A stretch of 64,000 nt of DNA from the NCBI GenBank assembly GCA_016795205.1, contig JAEUHZ010000013.1:20867-84866 (forward strand), given 5' to 3'. Shown in pieces: positions 8,774 to 17,702 of the stretch (the stretch's first letter is position 1; each line of letters begins with the position of its first letter). Origin of the DNA: Planctomycetota bacterium (GTDB lineage Bacteria; Planctomycetota; UBA1135; GCA-002686595). The translations under genes were made by a program, and so were the position numbers. Below the pieces are notes generated by a model. The model was given only the letters and a program-made list of their open reading frames with translations. It did no database searches and was not told the DNA's origin.

Positions 8774-9807
8774 CGCTCGACCGCGGTCAGGGACGGCTCG
8801 ACCACGCGGCGCCCGTCGAGCGCCGCGATGGCGCGCGCGTCGGCGGCGATGGCCCCGAACGTCTCGGGCAGGACCGCCTGCGAGCCGTCCGAGTGGACTT
8901 CGCTGGGATCGGGATGGACCTCGACGATCAGCCCGTCCGCACCGGCTGCCAGGCCCGCCCGCGCCAGCGGCCGCACGAGGTCGCTGCGGCCGGCGGCGTG
9001 GCTGGGATCCACGACGACCGGCAGGTGCGTGGCGCGCTTCAGGTGTGCCACGGCGCCGACGTCCAACAGGTTGCGCGTCGTGGGGTCGAAGCCGCGCACG
9101 CCGCGCTCGCACAGCACGACCTGCGTGTTGCCTTGCGCCAGCACGAACTCCGCGGCCAGCAGGAACTCGCGGAGCGTGGCCGAGAACGCGCGCTTCAAGA
9201 GCACCGGCTTGCCCGAGCGCCCGACTTCGACGAGCAGCGGCGCGTTGTGCATCGAGCGCGCACCGATCTGGAACACGTCCGCGACGAGCGCCACGGCCTC
9301 GACGTCGCGGGGGTCGAGCACCTCGGTCACGATGCCGATGCCGGTCTCGGCACGCACGCGGGACAGGAGTTCCAATCCGTCGTGCTTCATGCCCTGGAAC
9401 GAGTACGGCGAGGTGCGCGGCTTCCAGGCGCCGCCGCGCAGCAGCGTCGCGCCGTGACGCTGGACCTCGCGCGCGATCTCCAACAGGCGCGGCCAGCTCT
9501 CGACGGCGCACGGGCCGGCGATCAGCGACACGGACCCACCGCCGAAGCGCGCCTCGCCCGCGCTGACGACCGTGTCGGGCCGGCCCGCGCGCTCGTGGAG
9601 CTCGGTCGCGCCCCCGGCGTCGAGGATCGCCGCCACGCCCACGAGATCCTCGAAGCGCGAGCGGTGCTCGGGTCGGCCGTGCCCGTCGAGGCCGAGCAGC
9701 GTCTTGCGCTCGTCGAGGAACTGCGGTCGGTAACCGAGCTCGCGCGCGAGCTCGAGGACCGCCTGGAGCTGTTCGGGCGGGAGGGCCGGGCGCAGGCGCA
9801 GGAGCAT
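8770..9807 (-). CDS. aroF: 3-deoxy-7-phosphoheptulonate synthase, type I beta
   Basis: The 345-aa enzyme condenses phosphoenolpyruvate and erythrose 4-phosphate, the first step of aromatic amino acid synthesis. Recognisable catalytic-barrel motifs are AGPCAVES, GGAWKPRTSPYSFQG, IGARSMHN, LCERGVRGF and DPSHAAGRSD. About 90 N-terminal residues precede the barrel, as in the Thermotoga-type enzymes, where this part is an ACT/ferredoxin-like regulatory domain bound by tyrosine or phenylalanine. It opens the operon that continues through tpiA to coaB and is divergent from the HD-domain gene at 9941. Confidence 0.94.
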   Translation of the reverse strand: MLLRLRPALPPEQLQAVLELARELGYRPQFLDERKTLLGLDGHGRPEHRSRFEDLVGVAAILDAGGATELHERAGRPDTVVSAGEARFGGGSVSLIAGPCAVESWPRLLEIAREVQRHGATLLRGGAWKPRTSPYSFQGMKHDGLELLSRVRAETGIGIVTEVLDPRDVEAVALVADVFQIGARSMHNAPLLVEVGRSGKPVLLKRAFSATLREFLLAAEFVLAQGNTQVVLCERGVRGFDPTTRNLLDVGAVAHLKRATHLPVVVDPSHAAGRSDLVRPLARAGLAAGADGLIVEVHPDPSEVHSDGSQAVLPETFGAIAADARAIAALDGRRVVEPSLTAVER

Positions 9808-9940
9808 GGGCGGAGGGCTTCGCCGGGCGCCGGGCGCCGCAGTCGAATCCGGGGAGTATGGACCGGCTCCCCCGGACCGTCAACGCGGCCCGTGCGCCTC
9901 CCATGGCTTCCCGAGGCCGGGGTTGGCACGATCCGCTCGC

Positions 9941-10510
9941 ATGCGGGCCGGACTCTCCCTGATCGACTCCCTCCTGGCGCTCGGGACCCTCTCCGACCTG
10001 CCGCGGACGGGCTGGATCCAGCGCGGCGTCCGGGACCCGGAGACGGTCGGGGCCCACGTCCTGTCGACCTGCTTCCTCGTGCTGGCCCTCGGACCGCGCG
10101 TCGCGCCGCGCCTCGACGTCGAGCGCGCGATCGCCCTGGCGCTCGTCCACGACGCCCCCGAGGCGCTGCTCGGCGACCTGCCGCGCACGGCCGCGCGGCT
10201 CCTGCCCGCCGGGGCCAAGGCCGCGGCCGAGGACCGCGCGGCACGTGAGCTCCTGGAGCCGCTCTCCGAGGGTGCGCTGCGCCTGTGGGACGAGATCCGG
10301 GCCGGCGGGACGCGCGAGGCACGCTTCGTCAAGCTCGTCGACCGCCTGCAGCTCGGGGTGGAGCTCGTCGCGCTGCACCGCGCCGGTCGCCGCGGGCTCG
10401 AGGAGTTCGCCGAGACCGTGCTCGGGCTCGACTGCGCCGAGTTCGAGCCGGTGGCATCGCTGCGCGCGGAGATCCTCGGCGCCCTGGGCCAAGACGGCGC
10501 GCGGGCGTAG
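9941..10510 (+). CDS. HD-domain 5'-deoxynucleotidase (YfbR/HDDC2-like)
   Basis: The 189-aa protein carries the metal-binding set of the HD superfamily: His39 in ETVGAHVLST, His70-Asp71 in LALVHDAPEALLGD, and Asp134 in KLVDRLQ. This spacing and the neighbouring residues fit the YfbR/HDDC2 group, which removes phosphate from deoxynucleoside 5'-monophosphates. I chose the ATG at 9941 because it places the first helix where the family begins. It heads a plus-strand run with the genes at 10525 and 11585. Confidence 0.82.
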   Translation: MRAGLSLIDSLLALGTLSDLPRTGWIQRGVRDPETVGAHVLSTCFLVLALGPRVAPRLDVERAIALALVHDAPEALLGDLPRTAARLLPAGAKAAAEDRAARELLEPLSEGALRLWDEIRAGGTREARFVKLVDRLQLGVELVALHRAGRRGLEEFAETVLGLDCAEFEPVASLRAEILGALGQDGARA

Positions 10511-10524
10511 CCTCTGCCAGTGCG

Positions 10525-11550
10525 ATGAGCGCGGCCCCGACGCGACCGTTCTGGCGGAACTGGGTGGTGGTCGTGCCGCTCGGGACGCTCGCCGTGGCCG
10601 GCTTCGCGCTCTTGATCCACGAGCCGCGTGCGCCGCGCACGATTCCCGTCGAGCTCACGCCGCCGGCACAGGCGGAGCTGGCGGAGATCCCGCTCCCGGC
10701 CCGCGTGCGCTCCGTGGAGGGCCGCGTGGTCGATCGCGAGGGAGCTCCCCAGGCTGGCGCGCTCGTGTGGTTGCTCTCGGGGGACGAGCCGCGCTGGACC
10801 AGCACGCGCGCCGACGGGTTCTTCCGCCTCGACGGCCTCCAGCGCGGGCCTTGGGACGTGCGCGTGCTCGCCGAGGGGCACCGCCCGTTCGCGCTCGTGC
10901 TGCGCGACGGGGCAGGCGAGAACGTGCTGCGCCTCTCCGACGCGCCGCGGGTCGCGCCCACCGTGCCGGCGCTGGTCCGCGCGCGGCTCGTGGGGACGCT
11001 GATCGGATCTGCGCGGCAGGAGCTGGCCGGCGCCGAGGTCGTGCTGACGCCCGTGCAGCCGCCCGAGTCCCTGGACGCTCCGCTGCCGCGGCGCGCGCGC
11101 GCCGACGCCACCGGACGCTTCGCCTTCGACGAGCTCGTGGCCGGCGCGTACCGCGTCTCCGTGCTGCCGGGTTGGGCCAGCGGCGGCACGTGGCCGGATC
11201 TGGCGCGCGCGGCCGGGGACGAAGGCAGTCCCGAGTTCGTGCACCGCGCCGACGGATCGGCGCCGCTCTCCGTGGACCTGATCGCGGGCTCGGCGGCCGG
11301 TGTCCTGGCCGACGAGGACGGCCGCGCGGTCGCGGGCGCGCTCGTGACGCTGGCACCCAGCGAGCGGCCCGACCGGCCCTGGCCGCCGGTCGCGACCGAC
11401 GCGCGCGGCACGTTCGAGTTCCGCGGCCTGCCGCCCGGCGGCTACCGGCTCGAGGCGCGCGCCGGATCGGCGCGCGTCGCGCGCGACTTCCAGGTCACGG
11501 CGCGGGCCCGGATCGAGGTCGGCCGGCTGGCGCTGGCGGAGCTCCGATGA
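10525..11550 (+). CDS. Membrane-anchored carboxypeptidase-regulatory-like (CarbopepD_reg) protein
   Basis: The 341-aa product has a short cytoplasmic N-terminus, one membrane anchor (about residues 13-30), and then three beta-sandwich repeats typical of carboxypeptidase regulatory-like domains. Each is recognisable by a G-x-V-x-D-x-x-G-x-P/V-x-x-G-A-x-V opening and a later D-x-x-G-x-F-x-F/L-x-x-L-x-x-G-x-Y/W-x-V/L stretch. Such domains usually bind carbohydrate or stabilise secreted proteins. No enzyme domain is visible. It sits 14 nt after the HD gene, and the next gene starts 34 nt downstream. Its role is unknown. Confidence 0.8.
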   Translation: MSAAPTRPFWRNWVVVVPLGTLAVAGFALLIHEPRAPRTIPVELTPPAQAELAEIPLPARVRSVEGRVVDREGAPQAGALVWLLSGDEPRWTSTRADGFFRLDGLQRGPWDVRVLAEGHRPFALVLRDGAGENVLRLSDAPRVAPTVPALVRARLVGTLIGSARQELAGAEVVLTPVQPPESLDAPLPRRARADATGRFAFDELVAGAYRVSVLPGWASGGTWPDLARAAGDEGSPEFVHRADGSAPLSVDLIAGSAAGVLADEDGRAVAGALVTLAPSERPDRPWPPVATDARGTFEFRGLPPGGYRLEARAGSARVARDFQVTARARIEVGRLALAELR

Positions 11551-11584
11551 GCCTCACGGTGCGCGGAGCTGGGGGGGGCGCCCC

Positions 11585-13576
11585 GTGAACCGCCTGATCG
11601 CGCTGTTCGTGGCGCTGGCCATGCTCCTGGCGCACGCGCTGGCGATCCACGACGACGGTGCAGGGCGCTTTGCGTTCCCGTACGACCAGGCCTACGCCGC
11701 GCTGCGCCTCGCCCGCAACCTCGTCTATGACGGCCAACTGGCCTGGAACCCGGGCTCGCCGGCCTTCGAGAGCTACCCCTCGATGCTGTGGGTCGCCGTG
11801 TGCGCGGCAGCCGAGCGCGTGGGCCCGGCGCTGGGTCTCTCGACGAACTTCCTGGTGCAGTCCGCGGGGATCGTGTGCGCCCTGGGAGCGATCACCGTGC
11901 TGTCTCGCTTCCGTGCCGACCGCACGGCGTCGTTGATCGCGCCCCTGTTCCTGGCAGCGAGCGGGGCGTTCGCGGCGGCCGCGGCCAGCGGGCTCGAGCA
12001 CGCGCCGTTCGCCTGCCTCGCCGCGGCTGCGTTCCTGGCGCTCGAGCGCGGGCGCTCGGCCTGGTTCGGGGGACTTGCGGCGCTGTCGGTGCTGGCGCAT
12101 CCGCTCGGGATCGCGCTGATCCTCGGCATGGGCGCGGTGCGCGCGTTCGGCCGCCCGAACGACGACGAGGGCGCGCCGCGCGTCGTCCAGTGGACCGCTT
12201 TCGCGGCGCCGATCGGCACCTTCGCCGGGGTGGCGCTGCTGCGGCACGCCGCCACCGGGTTCGTGCTCCCGCCCGAGATCCATGCGCTGCTCCAGCCGGC
12301 GCCCGGCCAGTGGCGCGAGGGCGCGGCCAGCCTGCGCGACTTCGCGCTGGTGGGCGTGATCCCCCTGCTGCTCGTCTTCCCGGCCGCCTGGCTCGTCCTG
12401 GGATCGCTCTCGCGGACGGGCGCTCACGCGGTGTTCTTGGCGCTGGTCTGGCTGGGGGTCGCCGCCGCGGCGGGCCGCAGCCCGCTCCCCTTCCACGTCG
12501 CCTTCGCACCGGCGCTGCCGTTCGTGGTCCTGGCCGTGCAGGAGGGCATGATCGTCGCGCTCGACGGCGTTTCCAGGCTGCGGCGACGCGTCACGTTGAC
12601 CGTGTTCGGCGCGGCGCTCCTGGGGGCCGCGCTGGCCAGCCGTACGCCGGCCGACTTGGGCCCGCTGCCGCTGCAAGGTCTGCACGAGGCTTGGGTCCGG
12701 CCGCGCACGCCGGCGCAGTTCGACGTCGAGCAGCCGCTCGGACGCGGCGGACTCGTCGAGGAGATCGCCCTGGCGCGCCGCCTGCGCAAGGCCGGCATCT
12801 ACTTGCGCGAGGAAGCCGAGCCCGGCGCGGCCGTCCTGACGCCTTGGCCCGGATCGATCGGCTACCTCTCGCGGATCACGGTCCACGACCTGCTCGCGCG
12901 CACGGATCCGGCCGACGTGAACGACCGACCCAACCCCTGGTCCCGGCGCGTGCGCGCCGACGTGGTCCGCGCGCTGGCGCGCGACACCGACTTCGTCGTG
13001 CCCTTCGCCGCGCGCCGCGCCGAGCCCCCGTCGCCCCGCGACGTGGCCCGCGCCTGGCTCGAGGGCCTCGACGCGTACCCGCACGAGGCCGGCCGCCTCG
13101 AGGCGATCGAGCGCGCGCTCGCCGCCTACGAGCTCGTGACCGTGCCGATCGAGGACTACACCCGCGAAGGAGAGTCCCTGGGACGCGAGTCCTTCCTCCT
13201 GCTGCGCAACCTGCGCCTCGGCGCGCGGCCCGAGCTCGCCATCCGCGTCGAGGACGACCACCTGCGCGTGGGCCTGCGCCGCACGCGCACGCCCCAACTC
13301 GTCGAGCTGGAGATCCGCCTGCACGACGACGCCGAGCGCGCCTGGACGCTGCGGCCCACGGGCGAGCTCGATCCGACCTGCCGCGCCCGTGCGCGGATCG
13401 GGCTCCTGATCTACGACAGTGGCACGCGCGAGATCGAGCTGTGCCGCGTCGGCCTGCCTGCGCACCCCACCGGCGGCCGCTGGATGCGCGCCACGGCGCG
13501 GCTGCTGAACCCCGGCTCGGCCGGCGCGGGGGGCGTGTGGGAGGCGGTCAGCGATCGGGCGACGCTGCAATTCTGA
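11585..13576 (+). CDS. GT-C fold polytopic membrane glycosyltransferase
   Basis: The 663-aa protein has about ten membrane helices in its first 360 residues and a soluble C-terminal domain. An early loop reads YDQAYAALRLARN, followed by LAWNPGSP and FESYPSMLW. This resembles the D-x-A-x-x-x-x-R-x-x-x-N / E-G-Y-T-N-x-L-W block of lipid-linked-sugar-dependent GT-C enzymes such as the AftB group. The soluble part contains TPWPGSIGYLSRITVHDLL, also typical of that group. The donor and acceptor are unknown. It starts at GTG and is the last gene of its run. It converges with kdpE. Confidence 0.78.
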   Translation: MNRLIALFVALAMLLAHALAIHDDGAGRFAFPYDQAYAALRLARNLVYDGQLAWNPGSPAFESYPSMLWVAVCAAAERVGPALGLSTNFLVQSAGIVCALGAITVLSRFRADRTASLIAPLFLAASGAFAAAAASGLEHAPFACLAAAAFLALERGRSAWFGGLAALSVLAHPLGIALILGMGAVRAFGRPNDDEGAPRVVQWTAFAAPIGTFAGVALLRHAATGFVLPPEIHALLQPAPGQWREGAASLRDFALVGVIPLLLVFPAAWLVLGSLSRTGAHAVFLALVWLGVAAAAGRSPLPFHVAFAPALPFVVLAVQEGMIVALDGVSRLRRRVTLTVFGAALLGAALASRTPADLGPLPLQGLHEAWVRPRTPAQFDVEQPLGRGGLVEEIALARRLRKAGIYLREEAEPGAAVLTPWPGSIGYLSRITVHDLLARTDPADVNDRPNPWSRRVRADVVRALARDTDFVVPFAARRAEPPSPRDVARAWLEGLDAYPHEAGRLEAIERALAAYELVTVPIEDYTREGESLGRESFLLLRNLRLGARPELAIRVEDDHLRVGLRRTRTPQLVELEIRLHDDAERAWTLRPTGELDPTCRARARIGLLIYDSGTREIELCRVGLPAHPTGGRWMRATARLLNPGSAGAGGVWEAVSDRATLQF

Positions 13577-13717
13577 CCCCAGGGGAAGCCGAGCTGGTTT
13601 CGTGGCCGTTCGCGGGTGCTCTCTGGCCGCGGCAGGAGGGCCCGTGACCGATCTGCTCGAGCGACTTGCCCTCCAGCCCGCTCGCAACCAGGGAGCGGAG
13701 GGTTGGGTCAGCTTTGC

Positions 13718-14431
13718 TCAGGCGCCGTCCCACACGAGGCGGTACCCCACACCCGCCTCGGTCTCGAACACGGGTGGACCCGTGCGGCCGCGCTCGAGCT
13801 TGCGGCGCAAGTGGGTCATGTAGACCCGCAGGTACTGACGCTCGTCGGCGCTCTTCGGCCCCCAGACCTCCGCGAGGAGCTGGCGGTGGGTGACGACCTT
13901 CCCGGCGTGGCGCACGAGCACCGCGAGCAGCCGGTACTCGATCGGCGTCAGCTTCACGATCTCGCCGTCGACGCGAACCCTGCGCGCGTCGAGGTCGACC
14001 TGCAGGGCTCCCGACTCGAACACGCCGGCCGGGGTCGCGGGCCCGGCCCGTGCCGCGTGGCGTAGCGCCACACGCATGCGCGCGAGCAGTTCGGGGAACC
14101 CGAAGGGCTTCGTCACGTAGTCGTCCGCACCGGCGTCCAGGGCAGCGACCTTCGCGCCCTCCGCCCCACGCGCCGAGAGCACGATGACGGGAGCCTGCGA
14201 CCAGGCCCGCAGATCCGCGAGCACATGAAGACCGTCGCGATCCGGGAGCCCGAGATCGAGCAGCACGAGGTCCGGCACCCAGGCGGCCGCCTGACGCAGT
14301 GCCTCCTGCCCCGTTCGGGCCTCGACGACGCGGAAGCCCTGCAGTGGCAACCCCGTGGCGAGCAGGCGCATGACCTGGGGTTCGTCCTCGACCACCAAGA
14401 CGAGCCGGTCCGACGTGGGAATCGCGCTCAA
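13718..14431 (-). CDS. kdpE: KdpE response regulator
   Basis: The 237-aa OmpR-family regulator has a receiver domain (acidic Glu15-Asp16, phospho-acceptor Asp59 in LVLLDLGLPD, and a Lys in VTKPFG) and a winged-helix DNA-binding domain (about residues 140-235, ending ETEAGVGYRLV). It acts with KdpD to switch on potassium uptake. The start is TTG at 14431, overlapping the kdpD stop codon in a TTGA junction, so it is translated with kdpD. Its likely operator is the direct repeat at 21789-21806. Confidence 0.94.
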   Translation of the reverse strand: MSAIPTSDRLVLVVEDEPQVMRLLATGLPLQGFRVVEARTGQEALRQAAAWVPDLVLLDLGLPDRDGLHVLADLRAWSQAPVIVLSARGAEGAKVAALDAGADDYVTKPFGFPELLARMRVALRHAARAGPATPAGVFESGALQVDLDARRVRVDGEIVKLTPIEYRLLAVLVRHAGKVVTHRQLLAEVWGPKSADERQYLRVYMTHLRRKLERGRTGPPVFETEAGVGYRLVWDGA

Positions 14432-17103
14432 TGGGCGCGCTCCGTGGCGATACGCGCACCCGGAACGCTCACGCAGAACAACGCCCCACCGCCAGCGCGC
14501 GCACGGACCGTGGCCGTGCCGCCGTGCACACGGGCAATCGCCTGGACGACCGCGAGCCCGAGCCCCGAGCCCTCGACTCCGCGTGCCTCACTGCCGCGGT
14601 AGAAGCGCTCGAACACGCGCAGTTCCTCGTCGGGCGCCACGCCCCGGCCCCGATCGCCGACCTCGAACAGGACCGCATCGGCCTCGCGCCGCGCGGAAAC
14701 CTCGATCGGCGTGCCGGCCGGCGTGTGGCGCGCCGCGTTCTCGAGCAGGTTCACGAGCGCGTCCTCGAGCAGTACCGGATCGACGTGGGCTTCCAGGATC
14801 TCCTTGGGCGTCCTGGTCGCGACCGGATGGCCCACGAGCCGAGGCCGAGCGCGGGACAGCGCCGACTCGACGAGTTCCTCGACGGGCACCCATTCCCGCG
14901 AGGGCTCGGCGCGCCCGGAGTCCAGCCGTGTCAGATCGAGCAGGTTGCCCACGAGTCGTCCGAGCCGATCGCTCTCGTCACGGATGGCCTGGAGCAGCTC
15001 GCTGCGCGCACGCGCCTGCGCCGGCCGGCTGTCGTCGAGCAACACCTCGGCCGCGCCACGAATCGCGGCGAGCGGGGTGCGCAAGTCGTGGCTCACCGAT
15101 GACAGCAGGGAGCTACGCGTGCGCTCGTTCTCCGCCGCGATGCTGGCACGTGCGGCCTCCTCGCGCAGGTCCATGCGCTCGAGGGCGGCCGCCGTCTGCG
15201 CCACGAACGCCTCGAGGACCTGCCGCTGCGAGGGAGTGAGCTCCGCCCCGCCTTCGAGGGCGGCGACTCCCAGCACGCCAAAGGAGCCGCGCATGCCCGC
15301 GAGCGGTAGGTACAGCGCCGCCGCTCCGGGCAGCGTGTCCGTGCCGCGTCCCGCTGGGCGACCGACGTTCGCCGCGTGCTCGGCCACTGCGAGCTCGCGG
15401 GGTTCCACGAGCACGCCGTGCTCCGGGCCCGCGAGGCGCTCGAGCCGATCTGCGCCCCGCACGAGGACCAGGGCTTCGCGACCCGTCACCGCGTGCACGG
15501 ATTCAGCCGCGATCCGGGCGATCGCGCGCGAGGAATCGGCGACGGAGAAATCTCGGCTCATGGCGAACAGCGAGGCGGCGCGGCGCTCGCCTTCGCGCGC
15601 GGCGTCGGCGTCTTCGCGCATCCGCACCGTCCTGCGGCTCACGGCCACGCCGACGACGAGCATGACTCCGAAGGTCACGATGTAGCGCGTGCTCGACACC
15701 GCCAGCGTGAACTGCGGCGGGACGAAGAAGAAATTCAGCGCGACGATGCTGCTGACGGCTGCGAAGAGCGAAGGTAGGCGTGAGATCCGGCTCGAGGCCA
15801 CGAACACCCCGAACAGGTGGATCATGGCCTGATCGGCCAAGGTGAAGACATCGCGCGTGGCGAGACACAGGATCGTCGAGACCGCGACGCACAGGGCGGC
15901 CCAGGCGTACTCGCGCGCCGGCGCGGGGATCCGCGGCGGGGGCGGCCGAGCCGCGGCCGCACCGCGCTCCCCGCTCGTGACCAGCACGTCGATGCCGACG
16001 GACGCGCGGACGATGCGCTCGGTCCGGGACGGGAAGATCGCGGACAGCCAGCGCGGACGCCGCGGCCGGCCGACGAGGATACGCGTCGTGCCGCGCTCCT
16101 TGGCCATGGCCAGCACCTGCACGGCCACGTCGTCGCCGCGCACGACGAGCGCCTCGGCGCCGAGTCGCTGGGCAAGCGCGACGTTGGCGGCCAAGCGCTC
16201 GCGGTCGCTCTCGGGCAAGCGCGCGTGGCGCGGATCCTCCACGGTCAGCGCGGTCCAGGGCGCCCGCAGCGCCACGGCCATGCGCCGACCTGCCCGCAGC
16301 AGATCCGCCGAGCCCTCCGAATGGTCGAACGCCACGAGCAGGCGCTCCTGCGTGCGCCAGGTCTCGTCGATCCCGTGCTCACGCTTGTACTCGGTGGCCT
16401 GGGCTTCGACGCGCTCAGCCGCGTGCCGCAGCACGAGTTCGCGCAGCGCGATCAGGTTGCCCTTGCGGAAGAAGTTGGTCGCTGCCTGCTGGGCTTGGGC
16501 AGGCAGGTAGACCTTGCCTTCGCGCATGCGCTCCAGGAGCTCGTCGGGCGGGAGATCGACGACCTCGATCTCGTCGGCAGCCTCGATCAGCGAGTCGGGA
16601 ACCGTCTCGCGCACGACTACCCCCGTGATTCCGGCCACGACGTCGTTCAGGCTCTCGATGTGCTGGACGTTCAGGGTCGACCAGACGTCCACGCCGGACT
16701 CGAGTAGCTCCACGATGTCCTGCCAGCGCCGTGCGTGCCGGGATCCTGGAACATTCGTGTGTGCCAGCTCGTCGACGAGCAGGAGCTCGGGACAACGCGC
16801 AATCGCAGCATCGAGGTCGAACTCCAGCATCTGGATCCCGCGGTGCACCATCGAGCGCGGCGGCAGGCGTTCGAGCCCGTCGAGCAGGCGGGCGGTCTCC
16901 GCCCGGCCGTGCGTCTCCACCAATCCGACGACCACGTCGACTCCCTGCGCGCGCTGGACCCGCGCGGCCTCGAGCATCGCGTACGTCTTGCCCACGCCCG
17001 GAGTCGCACCGAAGAAGATCTTGAGTCGCCCACGGCCGGCCTTCGCGGCCTCGCGCCGCGCGCGATCGAGCATCTGCTCGGGGGATGGGCGCGTCGCATC
17101 CAT
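14428..17103 (-). CDS. kdpD: KdpD osmosensitive K+ channel histidine kinase
   Basis: The 891-aa sensor kinase has the full KdpD layout. There is an N-terminal KdpD domain with the P-loop GATPGVGKT (residues 32-40), a universal-stress-protein-like domain (about 245-370), four closely packed membrane helices, a GAF-like domain, the phospho-acceptor histidine in SVSHDLRTPL, and a HATPase with the NLLENAARHTPAG box. It senses low K+ or turgor and phosphorylates KdpE. I chose the ATG at 17103. The hexamer TACGAT (17113-17118) sits 9 nt upstream inside the kdpC-kdpD gap, so kdpDE may have its own leaderless promoter besides read-through from kdpFABC. Confidence 0.95.
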   Translation of the reverse strand: MDATRPSPEQMLDRARREAAKAGRGRLKIFFGATPGVGKTYAMLEAARVQRAQGVDVVVGLVETHGRAETARLLDGLERLPPRSMVHRGIQMLEFDLDAAIARCPELLLVDELAHTNVPGSRHARRWQDIVELLESGVDVWSTLNVQHIESLNDVVAGITGVVVRETVPDSLIEAADEIEVVDLPPDELLERMREGKVYLPAQAQQAATNFFRKGNLIALRELVLRHAAERVEAQATEYKREHGIDETWRTQERLLVAFDHSEGSADLLRAGRRMAVALRAPWTALTVEDPRHARLPESDRERLAANVALAQRLGAEALVVRGDDVAVQVLAMAKERGTTRILVGRPRRPRWLSAIFPSRTERIVRASVGIDVLVTSGERGAAAARPPPPRIPAPAREYAWAALCVAVSTILCLATRDVFTLADQAMIHLFGVFVASSRISRLPSLFAAVSSIVALNFFFVPPQFTLAVSSTRYIVTFGVMLVVGVAVSRRTVRMREDADAAREGERRAASLFAMSRDFSVADSSRAIARIAAESVHAVTGREALVLVRGADRLERLAGPEHGVLVEPRELAVAEHAANVGRPAGRGTDTLPGAAALYLPLAGMRGSFGVLGVAALEGGAELTPSQRQVLEAFVAQTAAALERMDLREEAARASIAAENERTRSSLLSSVSHDLRTPLAAIRGAAEVLLDDSRPAQARARSELLQAIRDESDRLGRLVGNLLDLTRLDSGRAEPSREWVPVEELVESALSRARPRLVGHPVATRTPKEILEAHVDPVLLEDALVNLLENAARHTPAGTPIEVSARREADAVLFEVGDRGRGVAPDEELRVFERFYRGSEARGVEGSGLGLAVVQAIARVHGGTATVRARAGGGALFCVSVPGARIATERAH

Positions 17104-17126
17104 GGCAGACGGATCGTAGCCGCGGG

Positions 17127-17693
17127 TCAGCGCAGCTGCTCCAACGCCAGGTTCAAGGCCAGCACATTGACACGTGGTTCGCCCAGGAGACCGAGCGCGC
17201 GCCCCTCGACCTGCGCTTCGACGAGACTCGCGACCCGTTCGCGCGGGAGCCCGCGCGCGCGGGCCACGCGCTCGATCTGGAACCGGGCTCCGTCCGGAGT
17301 CACGTGCGGATCGAGACCGCTCCCGGAAGCGGTCAGGAGCTCGACCGGCAGCGGCCCAGCGATGCGTCCCGTCCGCAGCGCCGCAGCTCGCTCCAAGATG
17401 TCCGCCGTGAGCTGCGGACTCGCGGGACCGAGGTTCGAGCCCCCCGAGGCTCGCGCGTCGTACGGACGCTTGCCTGTCGCAGGAGGTCGGCCATGGAACC
17501 AGCGGTCGCCACTCCACGACTGGCCGACGAGCATGGAACCGCGGGTGCGCCCGTCGACCACGACCAGGTTCCCCCCGGCCTGACGCGGGAACGCGAGCTC
17601 GGCGATCCCGGTCACGAGCAGCGGGTAGCCGAGACCCGTGAGCAGCGTGAACAGCGCCACGGCGAGGATCGAGATGCGCAGGTCCTTCAGCAT
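17127..17693 (-). CDS. kdpC: Potassium-transporting ATPase subunit C
   Basis: The 188-aa KdpC has one N-terminal membrane helix (about residues 8-30) and a periplasmic domain with the family motifs GSMLVGQSW, FHGRPPAT, GGSNLGP, LLTASGSGLDPH and NVLALNLAL. It holds the KdpA-KdpB complex together. It starts 9 nt after the kdpB stop codon and ends 23 nt before kdpD. Confidence 0.96.
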   Translation of the reverse strand: MLKDLRISILAVALFTLLTGLGYPLLVTGIAELAFPRQAGGNLVVVDGRTRGSMLVGQSWSGDRWFHGRPPATGKRPYDARASGGSNLGPASPQLTADILERAAALRTGRIAGPLPVELLTASGSGLDPHVTPDGARFQIERVARARGLPRERVASLVEAQVEGRALGLLGEPRVNVLALNLALEQLR

Positions 17694-17702
17694 GCTGATC
17701 TC

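Noticed and set aside
9923..9930. TTGGCACG resembling a sigma-54 -24 element before the HD gene
   Set aside because: No GC-containing -12 element follows at the required distance, and it is only 10 nt from the start codon.
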